Assembly (NCBI GenBank): GCA_016716965.1
Contig: JADJUP010000055.1
Coordinates: 1 to 44,368, forward strand
From: Sulfuritalea sp.
Lineage (GTDB): Bacteria; Pseudomonadota; Gammaproteobacteria; Burkholderiales; Rhodocyclaceae
Direction of reading: 5' to 3'
DNA: 44,368 nt
Each line of letters starts with the position of its first letter. Within the stretch, counting starts at the first letter, position 1. The translations under genes and the position numbers were made by a program. Of the stretch, positions 22,069-30,645 are shown in pieces. The notes beneath the pieces were generated by a model that saw only the letters and a list, made by a program, of their open reading frames with translations, ran no database searches and was not told the DNA's origin.

Positions 22069-22974
22069 TCAGCGCAGCCCCAGCCAGAGCGGGATGCTGA
22101 GCATGCTTGCGAGCGTTCCCGCCGAGATGAGCCAGGCAACCCGTGCGCCATCGCCGCCCATGCGCTGGGCCAGGATGTAGGCCGAGCTCGCCGCCGGCAG
22201 GGCGGCGAAGACCAGCGCGACGTCGGCGTGCAGGCCGCTCAATCCAAACGCGCGAATCAGCAGGAGGGCAATTGCCGGCATCGCCACCAGCTTGACCAGC
22301 AGAACATAGGCCGCCGCGGCATGCGTCGCCGTGCCACCAGCGCCGACTATTCGCAATCCGGCGCCGACAGCCAACAGGCCGAGCACGACGGCCGCGTCGC
22401 CCAGCCGGCCGAGGAACTTCGCCAGTACCGCCGGCAATTCCAGGCCGCCCAAGTTCGCCGCCATGCCCGCCAGCGTGGCAAGGATCAGGGGATTGCGGGC
22501 GAGTTCGCGCCACACGCCGGCTTCGCCATGGCGCGCCAGCATCCATACCGCAGCGAGATTCGCTGGCGGCACCATGAGGCCGATGACGATGCCCATCGCG
22601 GCGATTCCGGGAATGCCATACAGCGTGCCGGCAACCGCGAGTCCGATATAAGAATTAAATCGAAAGGCGCACTGGTATTGCGAGGCAAACGAGACCGGCG
22701 TGATGGCGAACAGTCGCGCCGCGAGTCCGAGCAGCATGGCCCCACCCATCGCCGCCCCGGCCACGGCCAGCATCGGTGCCGCCGCCGACCACTCAATGCG
22801 CGCCTTGAGCAGGCCGCCGAACAGCAGGGCCGGGAACAGCACGTAGTAGACCAGCTTCTCCAGGCCGCTCCAGAAATGGTCGCCCAGGTGCAGGATGCGA
22901 CGCAGTGCCGCGCCGAGCAGGATCAGGGCAAAGTCGGGAAGGAGTGCAAGGGCAAGTGCGGCGTCGACGGGCAT
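22069..22974 (-). CDS. AEC-family permease (auxin efflux carrier type)
   Basis: This 301-residue, strongly hydrophobic protein shows about ten membrane helices in two groups separated by a short loop, as in the AEC/BART transporters for organic acids such as malonate or malate. Recognisable pieces are the N-terminal DFALILLGAALRRILHLGDH, the FNSYIGLAVAGTLYGIPGIA segment with its helix-breaking residues, and the C-terminal ALPAASSAYILAQRMGGD motif typical of the family. The substrate cannot be read from sequence. It starts 7 bases after the CoA-transferase stop and is the last gene of the operon, so export or import of a related carboxylate is plausible. Copy 4 of the dispersed repeat encodes part of a loop (VGAGGTAT). 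Confidence 0.85.
   Translation of the reverse strand: MPVDAALALALLPDFALILLGAALRRILHLGDHFWSGLEKLVYYVLFPALLFGGLLKARIEWSAAAPMLAVAGAAMGGAMLLGLAARLFAITPVSFASQYQCAFRFNSYIGLAVAGTLYGIPGIAAMGIVIGLMVPPANLAAVWMLARHGEAGVWRELARNPLILATLAGMAANLGGLELPAVLAKFLGRLGDAAVVLGLLAVGAGLRIVGAGGTATHAAAAYVLLVKLVAMPAIALLLIRAFGLSGLHADVALVFAALPAASSAYILAQRMGGDGARVAWLISAGTLASMLSIPLWLGLR
22328..22348 (+). repeat. Dispersed 21-base repeat, copy 4 (in the AEC permease gene)
   Basis: It reads GCCGTGCCACCAGCGCCGAC then T, two mismatches from consensus, antisense to the gene. The gene reads it as VGAGGTA, in a loop between membrane helices. Confidence 0.7.
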
Positions 22975-22981
22975 CGTTGCC

Positions 22982-24181
22982 CTAGATTACCTTGGCCTCG
23001 CGCAGTGCGCCGATCTCGGCGGCGGAAAATCCGGCGGTGGCAAGCACCGCCTCGCTGTCGGCCCCGGCCGCAGGCGCCGGTTCCCCGTCCGTCCAAGGCC
23101 AGGCCGAAAGCTTGAAGGGCGGTGCGTACTGCTTGACGCCACCGATCTCGACCACCATTTCGCGGGCCTGGAGCTGCGGGTGCCGCAGCGCCTCGTCGAC
23201 GCGCAGTATCGGCGTCACACAGCAATCCGCGGCGGCGAAGATCGGTTCCCAATGCGCCATGGGTTGCGAGGCCAGCAAGGCGGCGAGTTCCGCTTTCACC
23301 TCGCGGCCCTTGACGCCCGTGGCCAGCCCAAATGGCGCCAGGTCGGCACGGCCGATCGCCGCGCACATCGCCTGCCAGAACTTGGGTTCGAGGGCGCCGA
23401 CCGCCAGGTAGCGGCCATCGGCCGTGCGATACACGCCATAGCAGGGCACGCCGCCGGTCAGCAGGTCGGCGCCGCGCGGTGCCGGTTTGCCGAAGACCTG
23501 GGTGGCCACCAGCGGGAAGATGTTGTGCGCCAGGACGGCATCGGTCATCGCCACATCGACGTGGCTGCCCTGCCCCATGGCCTTGGCACCGATCACCGCA
23601 GCAAGGACCCCGAGCAGTGGAGTAAGCGCACCCCCCAGCAGGTCGCCGACCTGCAGGTTGGGGATCGCCGGCGGTCCGCTTATCTCGCCATCGTGGCTGC
23701 CGATCTGGTCGAGCAGGCCGGCGGTCGCCAGGTAGTTGATGTCATGGCCGGCATGCTCGGCCCATGGGCCGGTCTGGCCGTAGCCGGTAATGGCGCAATA
23801 GACGATGCGCGGGTTGATTGCCTTCACCGCCGCGTAGCCGATTCCCAGCTTGTCCACCACGCCGGGACGGAAGCTCTCGAAGATCACGTCGGCGTTCTTC
23901 GCCAGACGCAGGAAGGCGTCGACTCCGGCGGCTTGCTTGAGGTCGAGGCGCAGGCTTCTCTTGTTGCGGTTGACCATGCGGAAGAAGACGCTGTCACCCG
24001 AACCACCACCGGCGCGCTCGCCGGGTCCCATGGCGCGGGCATAGTCGCCGGCGCCGGTATCCTCGATCTTGACGACCTCGGCGCCGAGGTCGGCCAGGTG
24101 CATGGTCGCCACCGGCCCCGGCAACAGGCGCGTCAGGTCAAGGACGCGCAGGCCCGCCAGCGGCCCGCGCGGCTCAGTCAT
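22982..24181 (-). CDS. CaiB/BaiF CoA-transferase family protein, alpha-methylacyl-CoA-racemase-like
   Basis: This 399-residue family III protein opens RGPLAGLRVLDLTRLLPGPV. The segment ITGYGQTGPWAEHAGHDINY is much closer to alpha-methylacyl-CoA racemases than to formyl-CoA transferases: the His-Asp of AGHDINY corresponds to racemase active-site residues, and the following VGDLLGG supplies the second catalytic Asp. Racemases of this type epimerise 2-methylacyl-CoA esters in branched-chain or sterol side-chain degradation. ATG 24181 overlaps the upstream ligase stop by 8 bases, so the two are translationally coupled. CoA transfer rather than racemisation remains possible. Confidence 0.85.
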   Translation of the reverse strand: MTEPRGPLAGLRVLDLTRLLPGPVATMHLADLGAEVVKIEDTGAGDYARAMGPGERAGGGSGDSVFFRMVNRNKRSLRLDLKQAAGVDAFLRLAKNADVIFESFRPGVVDKLGIGYAAVKAINPRIVYCAITGYGQTGPWAEHAGHDINYLATAGLLDQIGSHDGEISGPPAIPNLQVGDLLGGALTPLLGVLAAVIGAKAMGQGSHVDVAMTDAVLAHNIFPLVATQVFGKPAPRGADLLTGGVPCYGVYRTADGRYLAVGALEPKFWQAMCAAIGRADLAPFGLATGVKGREVKAELAALLASQPMAHWEPIFAAADCCVTPILRVDEALRHPQLQAREMVVEIGGVKQYAPPFKLSAWPWTDGEPAPAAGADSEAVLATAGFSAAEIGALREAKVI

Positions 24182-25409
24182 ATTTGCGATCGTCAGAGAT
24201 CACCTTGCCGTCGTTGGCCAGGCTGCCGACGGCGACCAGCGCCACTTCGGCACGCAGTTTGGTGATGTCGCGCACGCTTTCGGCGATGGCCTTGCCGAGC
24301 TCGCCACCCGGCGCCGCCACTTCGCAATTGAGCGTCATCAGGTCGGTGCTGTCGGGATTGGTCACCACCAGGCGCGCCTTCGCGATTTCGGGATGGCGCT
24401 TGACCACCGCCGCCACCTGTTCGGGATGCACGAACATGCCCTTGATCTTGGTGGTCTGGTCGGCGCGGCCCATCCAGCCCTTGATGCGCATGTTGGTGCG
24501 GCCGCAAGGCGAAACGCCCGGCAGGAAGGCCGAGAGATCGCCGGTGCCGAAGCGGATCAGCGGATAGTCGCTGTTGAAGGTGGTGACCACGACTTCGCCG
24601 ACCTCGCCTTCCGCCACCGGATCGCCGGTGCCGGGACGCACGATCTCGACGATGACGCCCTCATCGACGACCAGGCCCTGGCGCGCCTCGGTTTCGTAGG
24701 CGATGACGCCGAGTTCTGCCGTGGCATAGGCCTGGTAGCCGGCAATGCCGCGCGCCAGCAGCGCGTCGCGCACCGGCGGCAGGAAGGCTTCGCCCGACAC
24801 CAGCGCCTTGGTCAGCGAGGGCAGCTTGATGCCGAGCTCGTCGGCCTTCTCCAGCAGGATGCGCAGGAAGGACGGCGTGCCGACATAGCCGTTCGGCTGC
24901 AGGTCGGCCATCGCCGCCACCTGCTGTTCGGTCTGGCCGACACCGGCCGGAAACACGGTGCAGCCCAGCGCCTGCGCGCCGGCTTCGAGGATCCAGGCGC
25001 CCGGCGTCATGTGATAGGAAAAGCTGTTGTGCACCAGGTCGCCGGAACGGAATCCCGCGGCGTAAAGCGCGCGCGCAGTGCGCCAGTAGTCCGCGCTACG
25101 CCCTTCGGGTTCGTAAATCGGACCCGGCGAGGAAAACACGCGGCCCAATCGACCCCAGCCGCCGGCGGACAAGCCGCCGAAGGGCCGGTGCTGCTTCTGT
25201 AATTCGATCAGGTCGCTCTTGCGCACCACGGGCAGCGCGGCCAGCGCGGCGACCGAAGTGATCGTCGCAGCATCGAAACCCTTCAGAGTCTCGGCGAAGT
25301 AGGCTGTGTTGGTTTTAGCGTGCGCAATCTGCTGCGGCAGCCGTGTCGCCAGCGCCGACTTTCGTTCGTCGGGGCTGCGGGTTTCGAGGGCGTCAAAATA
25401 CTTCGACAT
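24174..25409 (-). CDS. Phenylacetate-CoA ligase-like adenylate-forming enzyme
   Basis: This ~411-residue protein has the size and layout of PaaK: an N-terminal helical region (ETRSPDERKSALATRLPQQI), the central domain with YATAELGVIAYE, the RFGTGDLSAF motif (A7-like, Asp for ATP ribose) and a C-terminal domain with GRADQTTKIKGMFVHPEQV (hinge and the A8/A10-type region). The usual phosphate-loop SSGTTGKP is replaced by SSPGPIYEPEG, so ATP binding may differ. Start ATG 25409 is preceded by GGAGCACCGTGAC; a frame from 25442 has no site. It lies downstream of LivF and overlaps the racemase-like gene. Copy 5 of the dispersed repeat encodes KSALATR near the N-terminus. The substrate is unknown; an aryl or branched acid is likely. 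Confidence 0.8.
   Translation of the reverse strand: MSKYFDALETRSPDERKSALATRLPQQIAHAKTNTAYFAETLKGFDAATITSVAALAALPVVRKSDLIELQKQHRPFGGLSAGGWGRLGRVFSSPGPIYEPEGRSADYWRTARALYAAGFRSGDLVHNSFSYHMTPGAWILEAGAQALGCTVFPAGVGQTEQQVAAMADLQPNGYVGTPSFLRILLEKADELGIKLPSLTKALVSGEAFLPPVRDALLARGIAGYQAYATAELGVIAYETEARQGLVVDEGVIVEIVRPGTGDPVAEGEVGEVVVTTFNSDYPLIRFGTGDLSAFLPGVSPCGRTNMRIKGWMGRADQTTKIKGMFVHPEQVAAVVKRHPEIAKARLVVTNPDSTDLMTLNCEVAAPGGELGKAIAESVRDITKLRAEVALVAVGSLANDGKVISDDRKYD
25340..25360 (+). repeat. Dispersed 21-base repeat, copy 5 (in the PaaK-like gene)
   Basis: It is an exact copy of the consensus GCCGTGTCGCCAGCGCCGAC+T, antisense to the gene. The gene reads it in a different frame from copies 4 and 7 (KSALATR), close to the N-terminus. 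Confidence 0.85.
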
Positions 25410-25475
25410 GTCACGGTGCTCCGAGGGTGGGTGAGGCCGCAAAGCGCGTCGCAGGGCAAGGCGCGAGGTGGCGCC

Positions 25476-25492
25476 GTTTAGCAGAGCTAAAC
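25476..25492. repeat. Palindromic intergenic element (REP-like candidate)
   Basis: A perfect 7-bp stem GTTTAGC/GCTAAAC with an AGA loop sits in the 126-base gap between LivF and the PaaK-like gene. GC-rich partial inverted repeats (GGCGCG, GGCGCC, GCGGCGCG) flank it. Its AT-rich core in GC-rich flanks is like a repetitive extragenic palindrome, but only one copy is in this window. Confidence 0.4.
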
Positions 25493-25535
25493 AAGCCGCC
25501 GAGCAACGCCGCCATGCGGCGCGATCTGCGGCCGA

Positions 25536-26348
25536 TCAAGCGAGCCAGCGTTTGCGGCGGCGATAGTGCTTGGCTTCGCGAAAGCTCTTGCGCTCGCCCG
25601 AGGAAATGCCGAGGTAGAACTCCTTGACGTCCTCGTTGTTGGCCAGTTCCGACGCGGCGCCTTCCATCACGACGCGGCCGTTTTCGAGGATGTAGCCGAA
25701 GTCGGCATAGCGCAGGGCCATGTTGGTGTTCTGCTCGGCCAGCAGGAAGGTGACCTTCTCGCGCTGGTTGAGGTCCTTGACGATGCCGAACACCTCATCG
25801 ACGATCTGCGGCGCGAGGCCCATCGAGGGTTCGTCCAGCAACACCATGGTCGGGTTCGCCATCAGCGCGCGGCCGATGGCGCACATCTGCTGCTCGCCGC
25901 CCGAGGTGTAGGCGGCCTGGCTGGTGCGCCGCGTCTTCAGGCGGGGGAAATAGTTGTAGACCTTCTCCAGCGTCTGCGCCACGGCGGCCTTGCCGTCGGT
26001 ACGCGTGTAGCTGCCGGTCATCAGGTTTTCTTCGATGGTCAGGTGGCCGAAACAGTGGCGGCCCTCCATGACCTGGACCACGCCGCGCTTGACCAGGTCG
26101 GCCGGAGTCAGCGCTTCGATGCGCTCGCCGCGGCACTCGATCGAGCCCTTGGTCACTTCGCCGCGTTCGCCGTGCAGCAGGTTGCTCACGGCACGCAGGG
26201 TGGTGGTCTTGCCGGCGCCGTTGCCGCCCAGCAGGGCGACAATGCTGCCGTCGGGCACGGACAGCGATACGCCCTTGAGCACGAGGATCACGTGGTTGTA
26301 GATCACCTCGATGCTGTTGACGTTGAGAAGGATGTTGGCGGTAGTCAT
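25536..26348 (-). CDS. livF: Branched-chain amino acid-type ABC transporter ATP-binding protein (LivF-like)
   Basis: This 270-residue ATPase drives the HAAT-type importer. Walker A is GGNGAGKTT near residue 40, the signature is YTSGGEQQMCAIGRAL, Walker B is MVLLDEPSMGLAP and the switch His is replaced by Gln in LLAEQNTN, as is normal in LivF. It is about 35 residues longer than E. coli LivF, with a basic C-terminal tail ending YRRRKRWLA, a form seen in transporters linked to acyl-CoA ligases. It lies just downstream of the substrate-binding gene, after a strong hairpin that may lower its expression. Confidence 0.92.
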   Translation of the reverse strand: MTTANILLNVNSIEVIYNHVILVLKGVSLSVPDGSIVALLGGNGAGKTTTLRAVSNLLHGERGEVTKGSIECRGERIEALTPADLVKRGVVQVMEGRHCFGHLTIEENLMTGSYTRTDGKAAVAQTLEKVYNYFPRLKTRRTSQAAYTSGGEQQMCAIGRALMANPTMVLLDEPSMGLAPQIVDEVFGIVKDLNQREKVTFLLAEQNTNMALRYADFGYILENGRVVMEGAASELANNEDVKEFYLGISSGERKSFREAKHYRRRKRWLA

Positions 26349-26376
26349 GTGCTCTTTCAGAGAACAGGAAGCAGAG

Positions 26377-26404
26377 GGCAGGGAACGGCAAACCGTCCCC
26401 TGCC
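26377..26404 (-). terminator. Strong intercistronic hairpin after the substrate-binding protein gene
   Basis: On the minus strand a 12-bp stem GGCAGGGGACGG/CCGTTCCCTGCC with one G-T pair and a TTTG loop begins 12 bases after the substrate-binding gene's stop and ends 28 bases before livF. There is no U-run. It probably stabilises the upstream message or attenuates the downstream one, giving excess binding protein over ATPase. Confidence 0.55.
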
Positions 26405-26416
26405 GCCCGGTTCAGC

Positions 26417-27748
26417 TTATTTCTTGCAGTCTTCCGGAGTGCGCGGCTTGATCTTCTTCTCTTCCGCGTACTTGGCCGAGGTCAACATCACCAGCGGACG
26501 CAGGACCTTCTCGTCGCCCTGGTACCAGTCGGAGGTGAAGTTCCACTTCTTGCCGTCCCAGGTGTGGATGCGCGCCCAGGCCGAACCCATGTGGTCGAGG
26601 CAGGAAGTCTGCACCGGACGCATCACGCCGGCCAGGCCCATCCCGTCGAGCGCCTTCTGGTCGAGGTTGAGGTTCTCCAGGCCCCAGCGCATCTGCTCGC
26701 CGGTAATGCGCTTGCCCTTGCCGTAACGGCTCTGGGCGACGCGCACGGCCTCGACCTGCAGCATCGAGGAAATCAGGCCGCGCATGTAAAGCACCTGGCC
26801 GACTTCTTCCTTGGGACCGGTACCCTGGCCCTTGGCGTGCAGCTTCTCGAGGATTTCCTTGACCACCTTGGAGTTCGGCTCGGCGCCGTGCTGCATGGCC
26901 AGTGCGTTGTAGCCCTTGGCTCCGTCGCCGACGTCCTTGACATCCGGTTCGGCGCCGGACCACCACACGCCATACATCTTCTCGCGCGGGTAACCGGTGG
27001 CCTGGGCTTCCTTGATCGAGGTCGAATTCATCACGCCCCAGCCCCAGAGGAAGACATAGTCAGGCTTGCTCTGGCGGATCTGCAGCCAGGTGGCCTTCTG
27101 CTCGACACCGGGGTGCGCCACCGGCAGCAACTGGACATCAAAACCATGCATCTTGGCGCGTTCCTGCAGCAGGGCGATCGGCTCCTTGCCGTAAGGGCTG
27201 TCGTGATAGACCAGGGCGATCTTCTTGCCCTTGAGCTTGTCGAGGCCGCCTTCCTTCTTGCCGATGTGCTGCACCAGCACGTCGGCACCCATCCAGTAGG
27301 TGCCGACCAGCGGGAAGTTCCAGCCGAACACGGCGCCGTTCTGCGACTCGCTGCGACCGTAACCTGCGGTGATGACGGGAATCTTGTCAACCGGGGCCTT
27401 TTCCGTCAGGGCGAAGGTGATGCCGGTGGACAGCGGTTGCACCGCCGTAGCGCCACCATGCTTGCCCTTCAGTCGCTCATAGCACTCGACACCGCGATCG
27501 GTGGCATAGCCGGTTTCGCATTCTTCCCAAATCATCTTGACGCCATTGACGCCACCGCGGACATTGGTCAGCTTCATGTAATCGACGAAGCCATTGGCCC
27601 AGGGCGTGCCATTGGGGGCATAGGCGCCGGTGCGGTAGGCCAGCACCGGGAAGAACTGCTCTTCGGCCGCAAAAGCCGGGGTTGTGAATACTGCGGAAAG
27701 TCCGACCGCAGCAAGCGATGCGGCAATGGCGAGTTTGCGTAGTTTCAT
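26417..27748 (-). CDS. Periplasmic substrate-binding protein of the Liv-type ABC transporter
   Basis: This 443-residue protein captures the substrate in the periplasm for the LivGHMF importer. A Sec signal peptide is clear: MKLRKLAIAA, a hydrophobic core, then TPAFA-AEE with cleavage near residue 27-28. The mature part has the type I periplasmic fold, with a first block around MIWEECETGYATDRGVECYE and ALVYHDSPYGKEPIALLQER. At over 400 residues it is longer than amino-acid-binding LivJ and fits the group that binds aromatic or other carboxylates. ATG 27748 has AGGAG 6 bases upstream. The ligand cannot be read from sequence. Confidence 0.9.
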   Translation of the reverse strand: MKLRKLAIAASLAAVGLSAVFTTPAFAAEEQFFPVLAYRTGAYAPNGTPWANGFVDYMKLTNVRGGVNGVKMIWEECETGYATDRGVECYERLKGKHGGATAVQPLSTGITFALTEKAPVDKIPVITAGYGRSESQNGAVFGWNFPLVGTYWMGADVLVQHIGKKEGGLDKLKGKKIALVYHDSPYGKEPIALLQERAKMHGFDVQLLPVAHPGVEQKATWLQIRQSKPDYVFLWGWGVMNSTSIKEAQATGYPREKMYGVWWSGAEPDVKDVGDGAKGYNALAMQHGAEPNSKVVKEILEKLHAKGQGTGPKEEVGQVLYMRGLISSMLQVEAVRVAQSRYGKGKRITGEQMRWGLENLNLDQKALDGMGLAGVMRPVQTSCLDHMGSAWARIHTWDGKKWNFTSDWYQGDEKVLRPLVMLTSAKYAEEKKIKPRTPEDCKK

Positions 27749-27820
27749 GTTGTCTCCTCTTTGGATGAATGGGTGTTACACGTGCATTGAACCTGATTGA
27801 TCCGGATCCTGCCGCGACGT

Positions 27821-28897
27821 TCAGTGCGGGAAGGGCCACAAGCGCAGCTTTTCGCGACCCGTGGCCCACAGGCGCGCGATTCCATGCGGCTCGACGATCA
27901 GGAAAAAGACGATCAGCGAACCGAAGATGATGAACTCGACGTGGGAAACCAGCGCAATCGATACCTCCAGCCCAAACAGGCTACCTACCAGCGGCAGCAT
28001 CTGGTTGAGAAAGATCGGCAGGATGACGATGAAGGCGGCGCCAAAGAAGCTGCCGGAAATCGCCCCCATGCCGCCGATGATGACCATGAACAGCAACTGC
28101 AGCGAGCGGTCGATCGAAAATGCCGCCGGCTCCCAGGACCCGAGATTGACGAACCCCCACAAGGCTCCGGCGACCCCCAGGTAGAAGGAGCTGACCGCGA
28201 AGGCGGTGAGTTTGGAATACATCGGGCGAATGCCGATCACGGTGGCCGCCACGTCCATGTCGCGAATCGCCATCCACTGCCGGCCCATGTTTCCGCGCAC
28301 AAGGTTCTTCGCCATGAGGCTGAACACCACCAGGATGCCTAGACAGAACAGGTACTTGTCGGTCGGCGAATTGATGGTCCAGCCGAACAGGCTGATGTCG
28401 GGCACCGAGACCGACCCGGACGACGAGTCGTTGGTAAACCACCTGATGCGCAGGAAGGCCCAGTCACAGAAGAACTGCGCCGCCAGCGTCGCCACGGCGA
28501 GGTAGAGTCCTCGCACGCGAAGGCTCGGTACGCCGAACACGATGCCAACGGCGGCGGCCATCAGTCCGCCGAGCAGGATCGAGGCCAGCGCCGGCATTCC
28601 ATCGATGCGAATCATGAAGTTGTAGGCAGCATAGGCGCCGACCGCCATCGACGCCCCGGCACCGAGCGTGATCTGCCCACAATAGCCGACCAGGATATTC
28701 ACGCCCAGAGCCGCCAGCGACAGGATCAGGAAGGGCACGAGAATGGCGCGGAACATGTACTCGTCGACCAGCATCGGCACGCCGACGAAGGCAAAGACCA
28801 CTAGTGCAAGAATCGCCCAGCGGTCCTGCGGAATGGCGAATACCTGCTGGTCCGCCTTGTACGAAGTCTTGAATTGACCGTTTTCTCTATAGAACAT
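27821..28897 (-). CDS. livM: Branched-chain amino acid-type ABC transporter permease (LivM-like)
   Basis: This 358-residue inner-membrane permease has roughly ten hydrophobic segments and the LivM features ILVGYCGQITLGAGASMAVG and GVPSLRVRGLYLAVATLAAQ. The coupling region that contacts the ATPases, GRQWMAIRDMDVAATVIGI, is intact. The hydrophilic N-terminus FYRENGQFKTSYKADQQVF is typical of the ligase-linked subgroup. ATG 28897 follows AAGGGACG. It starts 19 bases after livH and is followed 72 bases later by the binding-protein gene. Confidence 0.93.
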   Translation of the reverse strand: MFYRENGQFKTSYKADQQVFAIPQDRWAILALVVFAFVGVPMLVDEYMFRAILVPFLILSLAALGVNILVGYCGQITLGAGASMAVGAYAAYNFMIRIDGMPALASILLGGLMAAAVGIVFGVPSLRVRGLYLAVATLAAQFFCDWAFLRIRWFTNDSSSGSVSVPDISLFGWTINSPTDKYLFCLGILVVFSLMAKNLVRGNMGRQWMAIRDMDVAATVIGIRPMYSKLTAFAVSSFYLGVAGALWGFVNLGSWEPAAFSIDRSLQLLFMVIIGGMGAISGSFFGAAFIVILPIFLNQMLPLVGSLFGLEVSIALVSHVEFIIFGSLIVFFLIVEPHGIARLWATGREKLRLWPFPH

Positions 28898-28916
28898 TTA
28901 GTTGTCGTCCCTTGGG

Positions 28917-29847
28917 TCAGACACGATCAATGATCTTCTCGCCGAACAGCCCTTGCGGCCTGAACAGGAGGAAGACCAGTGCCAGCATGTAGGCAAACCA
29001 GATCTCGATGCCACCCCCCACATAGGGGCCGAGAAAGACCTCTGACAGCTTTTCTCCCACGCCAATGATCAGGCCGCCGATGATGGCGCCAGGCACCGAG
29101 GTCAGTCCGCCGAGGATCACCACCGGCAAGGCACGCAAGGCGATGGTCGACAGGGAGAACTGGACGCCGAGCTTGGAGCCCCAGATGATGCCGGCCACCA
29201 GTGCCGTGATGCCGGCGACGCACCAGACGATGACCCAGATCCGGTCCAGCGGAATGCCGATCGACTGCGCCGCCTGGTGGTCGTCGGCCACCGCGCGCAG
29301 GGCACGGCCGGTGGCCGTCTTCTGGAAGAAGATCGACAGCGAGATCACCAGCAGCGCCGCGATAAGCGCGGCGATGAAGTCCTCCTTGTTGATCAGGATG
29401 CCCCCCTCGAACACGCTTTCCAGCATCATCACGGGTTCCTTGGGCATGCCGACATCGATCTTGTAGATGTCGCTGCCGAAGATGGTCTGGCCAATCCCGT
29501 CAAGCACGTAGGCGATGCCCAGCGTCGCCATCAGCAGGGTGGCGCCGTCCTGATTGACCAGGTAGCGCAAGGCCAGGCGCTCGATCAGCCAGGCGACAAC
29601 GAACATGATCACCACCGAGACGGCGAAGGCCAGCAGATTGGCGACGAACAGGTTCTCCATGCCCAGCCAGTCCGGAATCCATTCGGAGAAGCGCGCCATC
29701 GCCAGCGCGGCGAACAACACCATCGCGCCCTGGGCGAAATTGAACACGCCGGACGCCTTGAAGATCAGCACGAAGCCCAGCGCCACGAGCGAGTACAACA
29801 TGCCGCTCATCAGGCCGCCAAGCCAGGGTTTCCAGGAAAAATGCCAT
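28917..29847 (-). CDS. livH: Branched-chain amino acid-type ABC transporter permease (LivH-like), frameshift near the start
   Basis: LivH pairs with LivM to form the membrane channel. From LGGLMSGMLYSLVALGFVLI to the end (LLFRPQGLFGEKIIDRV) the protein is a normal LivH with the FNFAQGAMVLFAALA motif and the coupling segment GRALRAVADDHQAAQSIGI. The long open frame runs upstream into livG, where its ATGs are implausible. ATG 29847 lies 13 bases after the livG stop with GAGGATCC before it and encodes MAFFLETL, the expected N-terminus, in a different frame. Removing one G near 29823 joins the two as MAFFLETL-LGGLMSG and gives 309 residues. This is probably a single-base sequence error. Confidence 0.88.
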
Positions 29848-29859
29848 GGTTCAGGATCC

Positions 29860-30645
29860 TCAGTGGCTGGCGCCGAGATAGGCGCTGATGACATCAGGAT
29901 TGGCGCGGACCTCGTCGGGCGTGCCGTCACCGATCTTCTTGCCGTAGTCGAGCACCACGACGCGGTCGGATATGTCCATCACCACGCCCATGTCGTGCTC
30001 GATCAGAACGACGGTGGTGCCGAACTGGTCATTGACGTCGAGGATGAAGCGGCACATGTCCTGCTTTTCCTCGACGTTCATGCCGGCCATCGGCTCGTCG
30101 AGCAGCAGGATCTGCGGCTCCATGGCCAGGGCGCGCGCCAGGTCGACGCGCTTTTGCAGGCCGTAGGGCAGGCGCCCGACCGGCGTCTTGCGGATGTGCT
30201 GGATTTCGAGGAAGTCGATGATCTCCTCGACCTTGGCGCGATGCTCGAGTTCCTCGCGCTGTGCCGGCCCGAACCAGAAGGCCTGCTGCAGCATGTTGGC
30301 CTTCATTTTCAGGTTGCGCCCGGTCATGATGTTGTCCAGCACCGACATGCCCTTGAACAGCGCAATATTCTGGAATGTCCGCGCCAGGCCGGCTTTCGCC
30401 GCGCCATAGGAATCCATGTTGGCATGGTGCTGGCCGCGAAAGATGATCTCGCCTTGCTGCGGCGTGTACACCCCGTTGATCACGTTCAGCATCGAACTCT
30501 TGCCGGCACCATTGGGCCCGATGATCGCGCGAATTTCATGCTCCAGGACGTTGAATGAGATGTCCTGCAAGGCCTTGACGCCCCCGAAACTGAGGCTGAT
30601 GTTCTTGAGGTCGAGGATGACCTCACCGATTTTTCTTCCGCTCAT
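29860..30645 (-). CDS. livG: Branched-chain amino acid-type ABC transporter ATP-binding protein (LivG-like)
   Basis: This 261-residue ATPase is the partner of LivF. Walker A is GPNGAGKSS (43-51), the degenerate signature PYGLQKRVDLARAL is typical of LivG, Walker B is ILLLDEPMAGMN and the switch His is in LIEHDMGVVMDISD. The C-terminus ends with PDEVRANPDVISAYLGASH, the usual LivG tail. Its ATG overlaps the ligase stop by one base (TGATG), so the two are translationally coupled. Confidence 0.94.
   Translation of the reverse strand: MSGRKIGEVILDLKNISLSFGGVKALQDISFNVLEHEIRAIIGPNGAGKSSMLNVINGVYTPQQGEIIFRGQHHANMDSYGAAKAGLARTFQNIALFKGMSVLDNIMTGRNLKMKANMLQQAFWFGPAQREELEHRAKVEEIIDFLEIQHIRKTPVGRLPYGLQKRVDLARALAMEPQILLLDEPMAGMNVEEKQDMCRFILDVNDQFGTTVVLIEHDMGVVMDISDRVVVLDYGKKIGDGTPDEVRANPDVISAYLGASH

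Noticed and set aside
24229..24256. GGCGACCAGCGCCACTTCGG in the PaaK-like gene as a repeat copy
   Set aside because: It has too many differences from consensus, including loss of the GCCGAC block.
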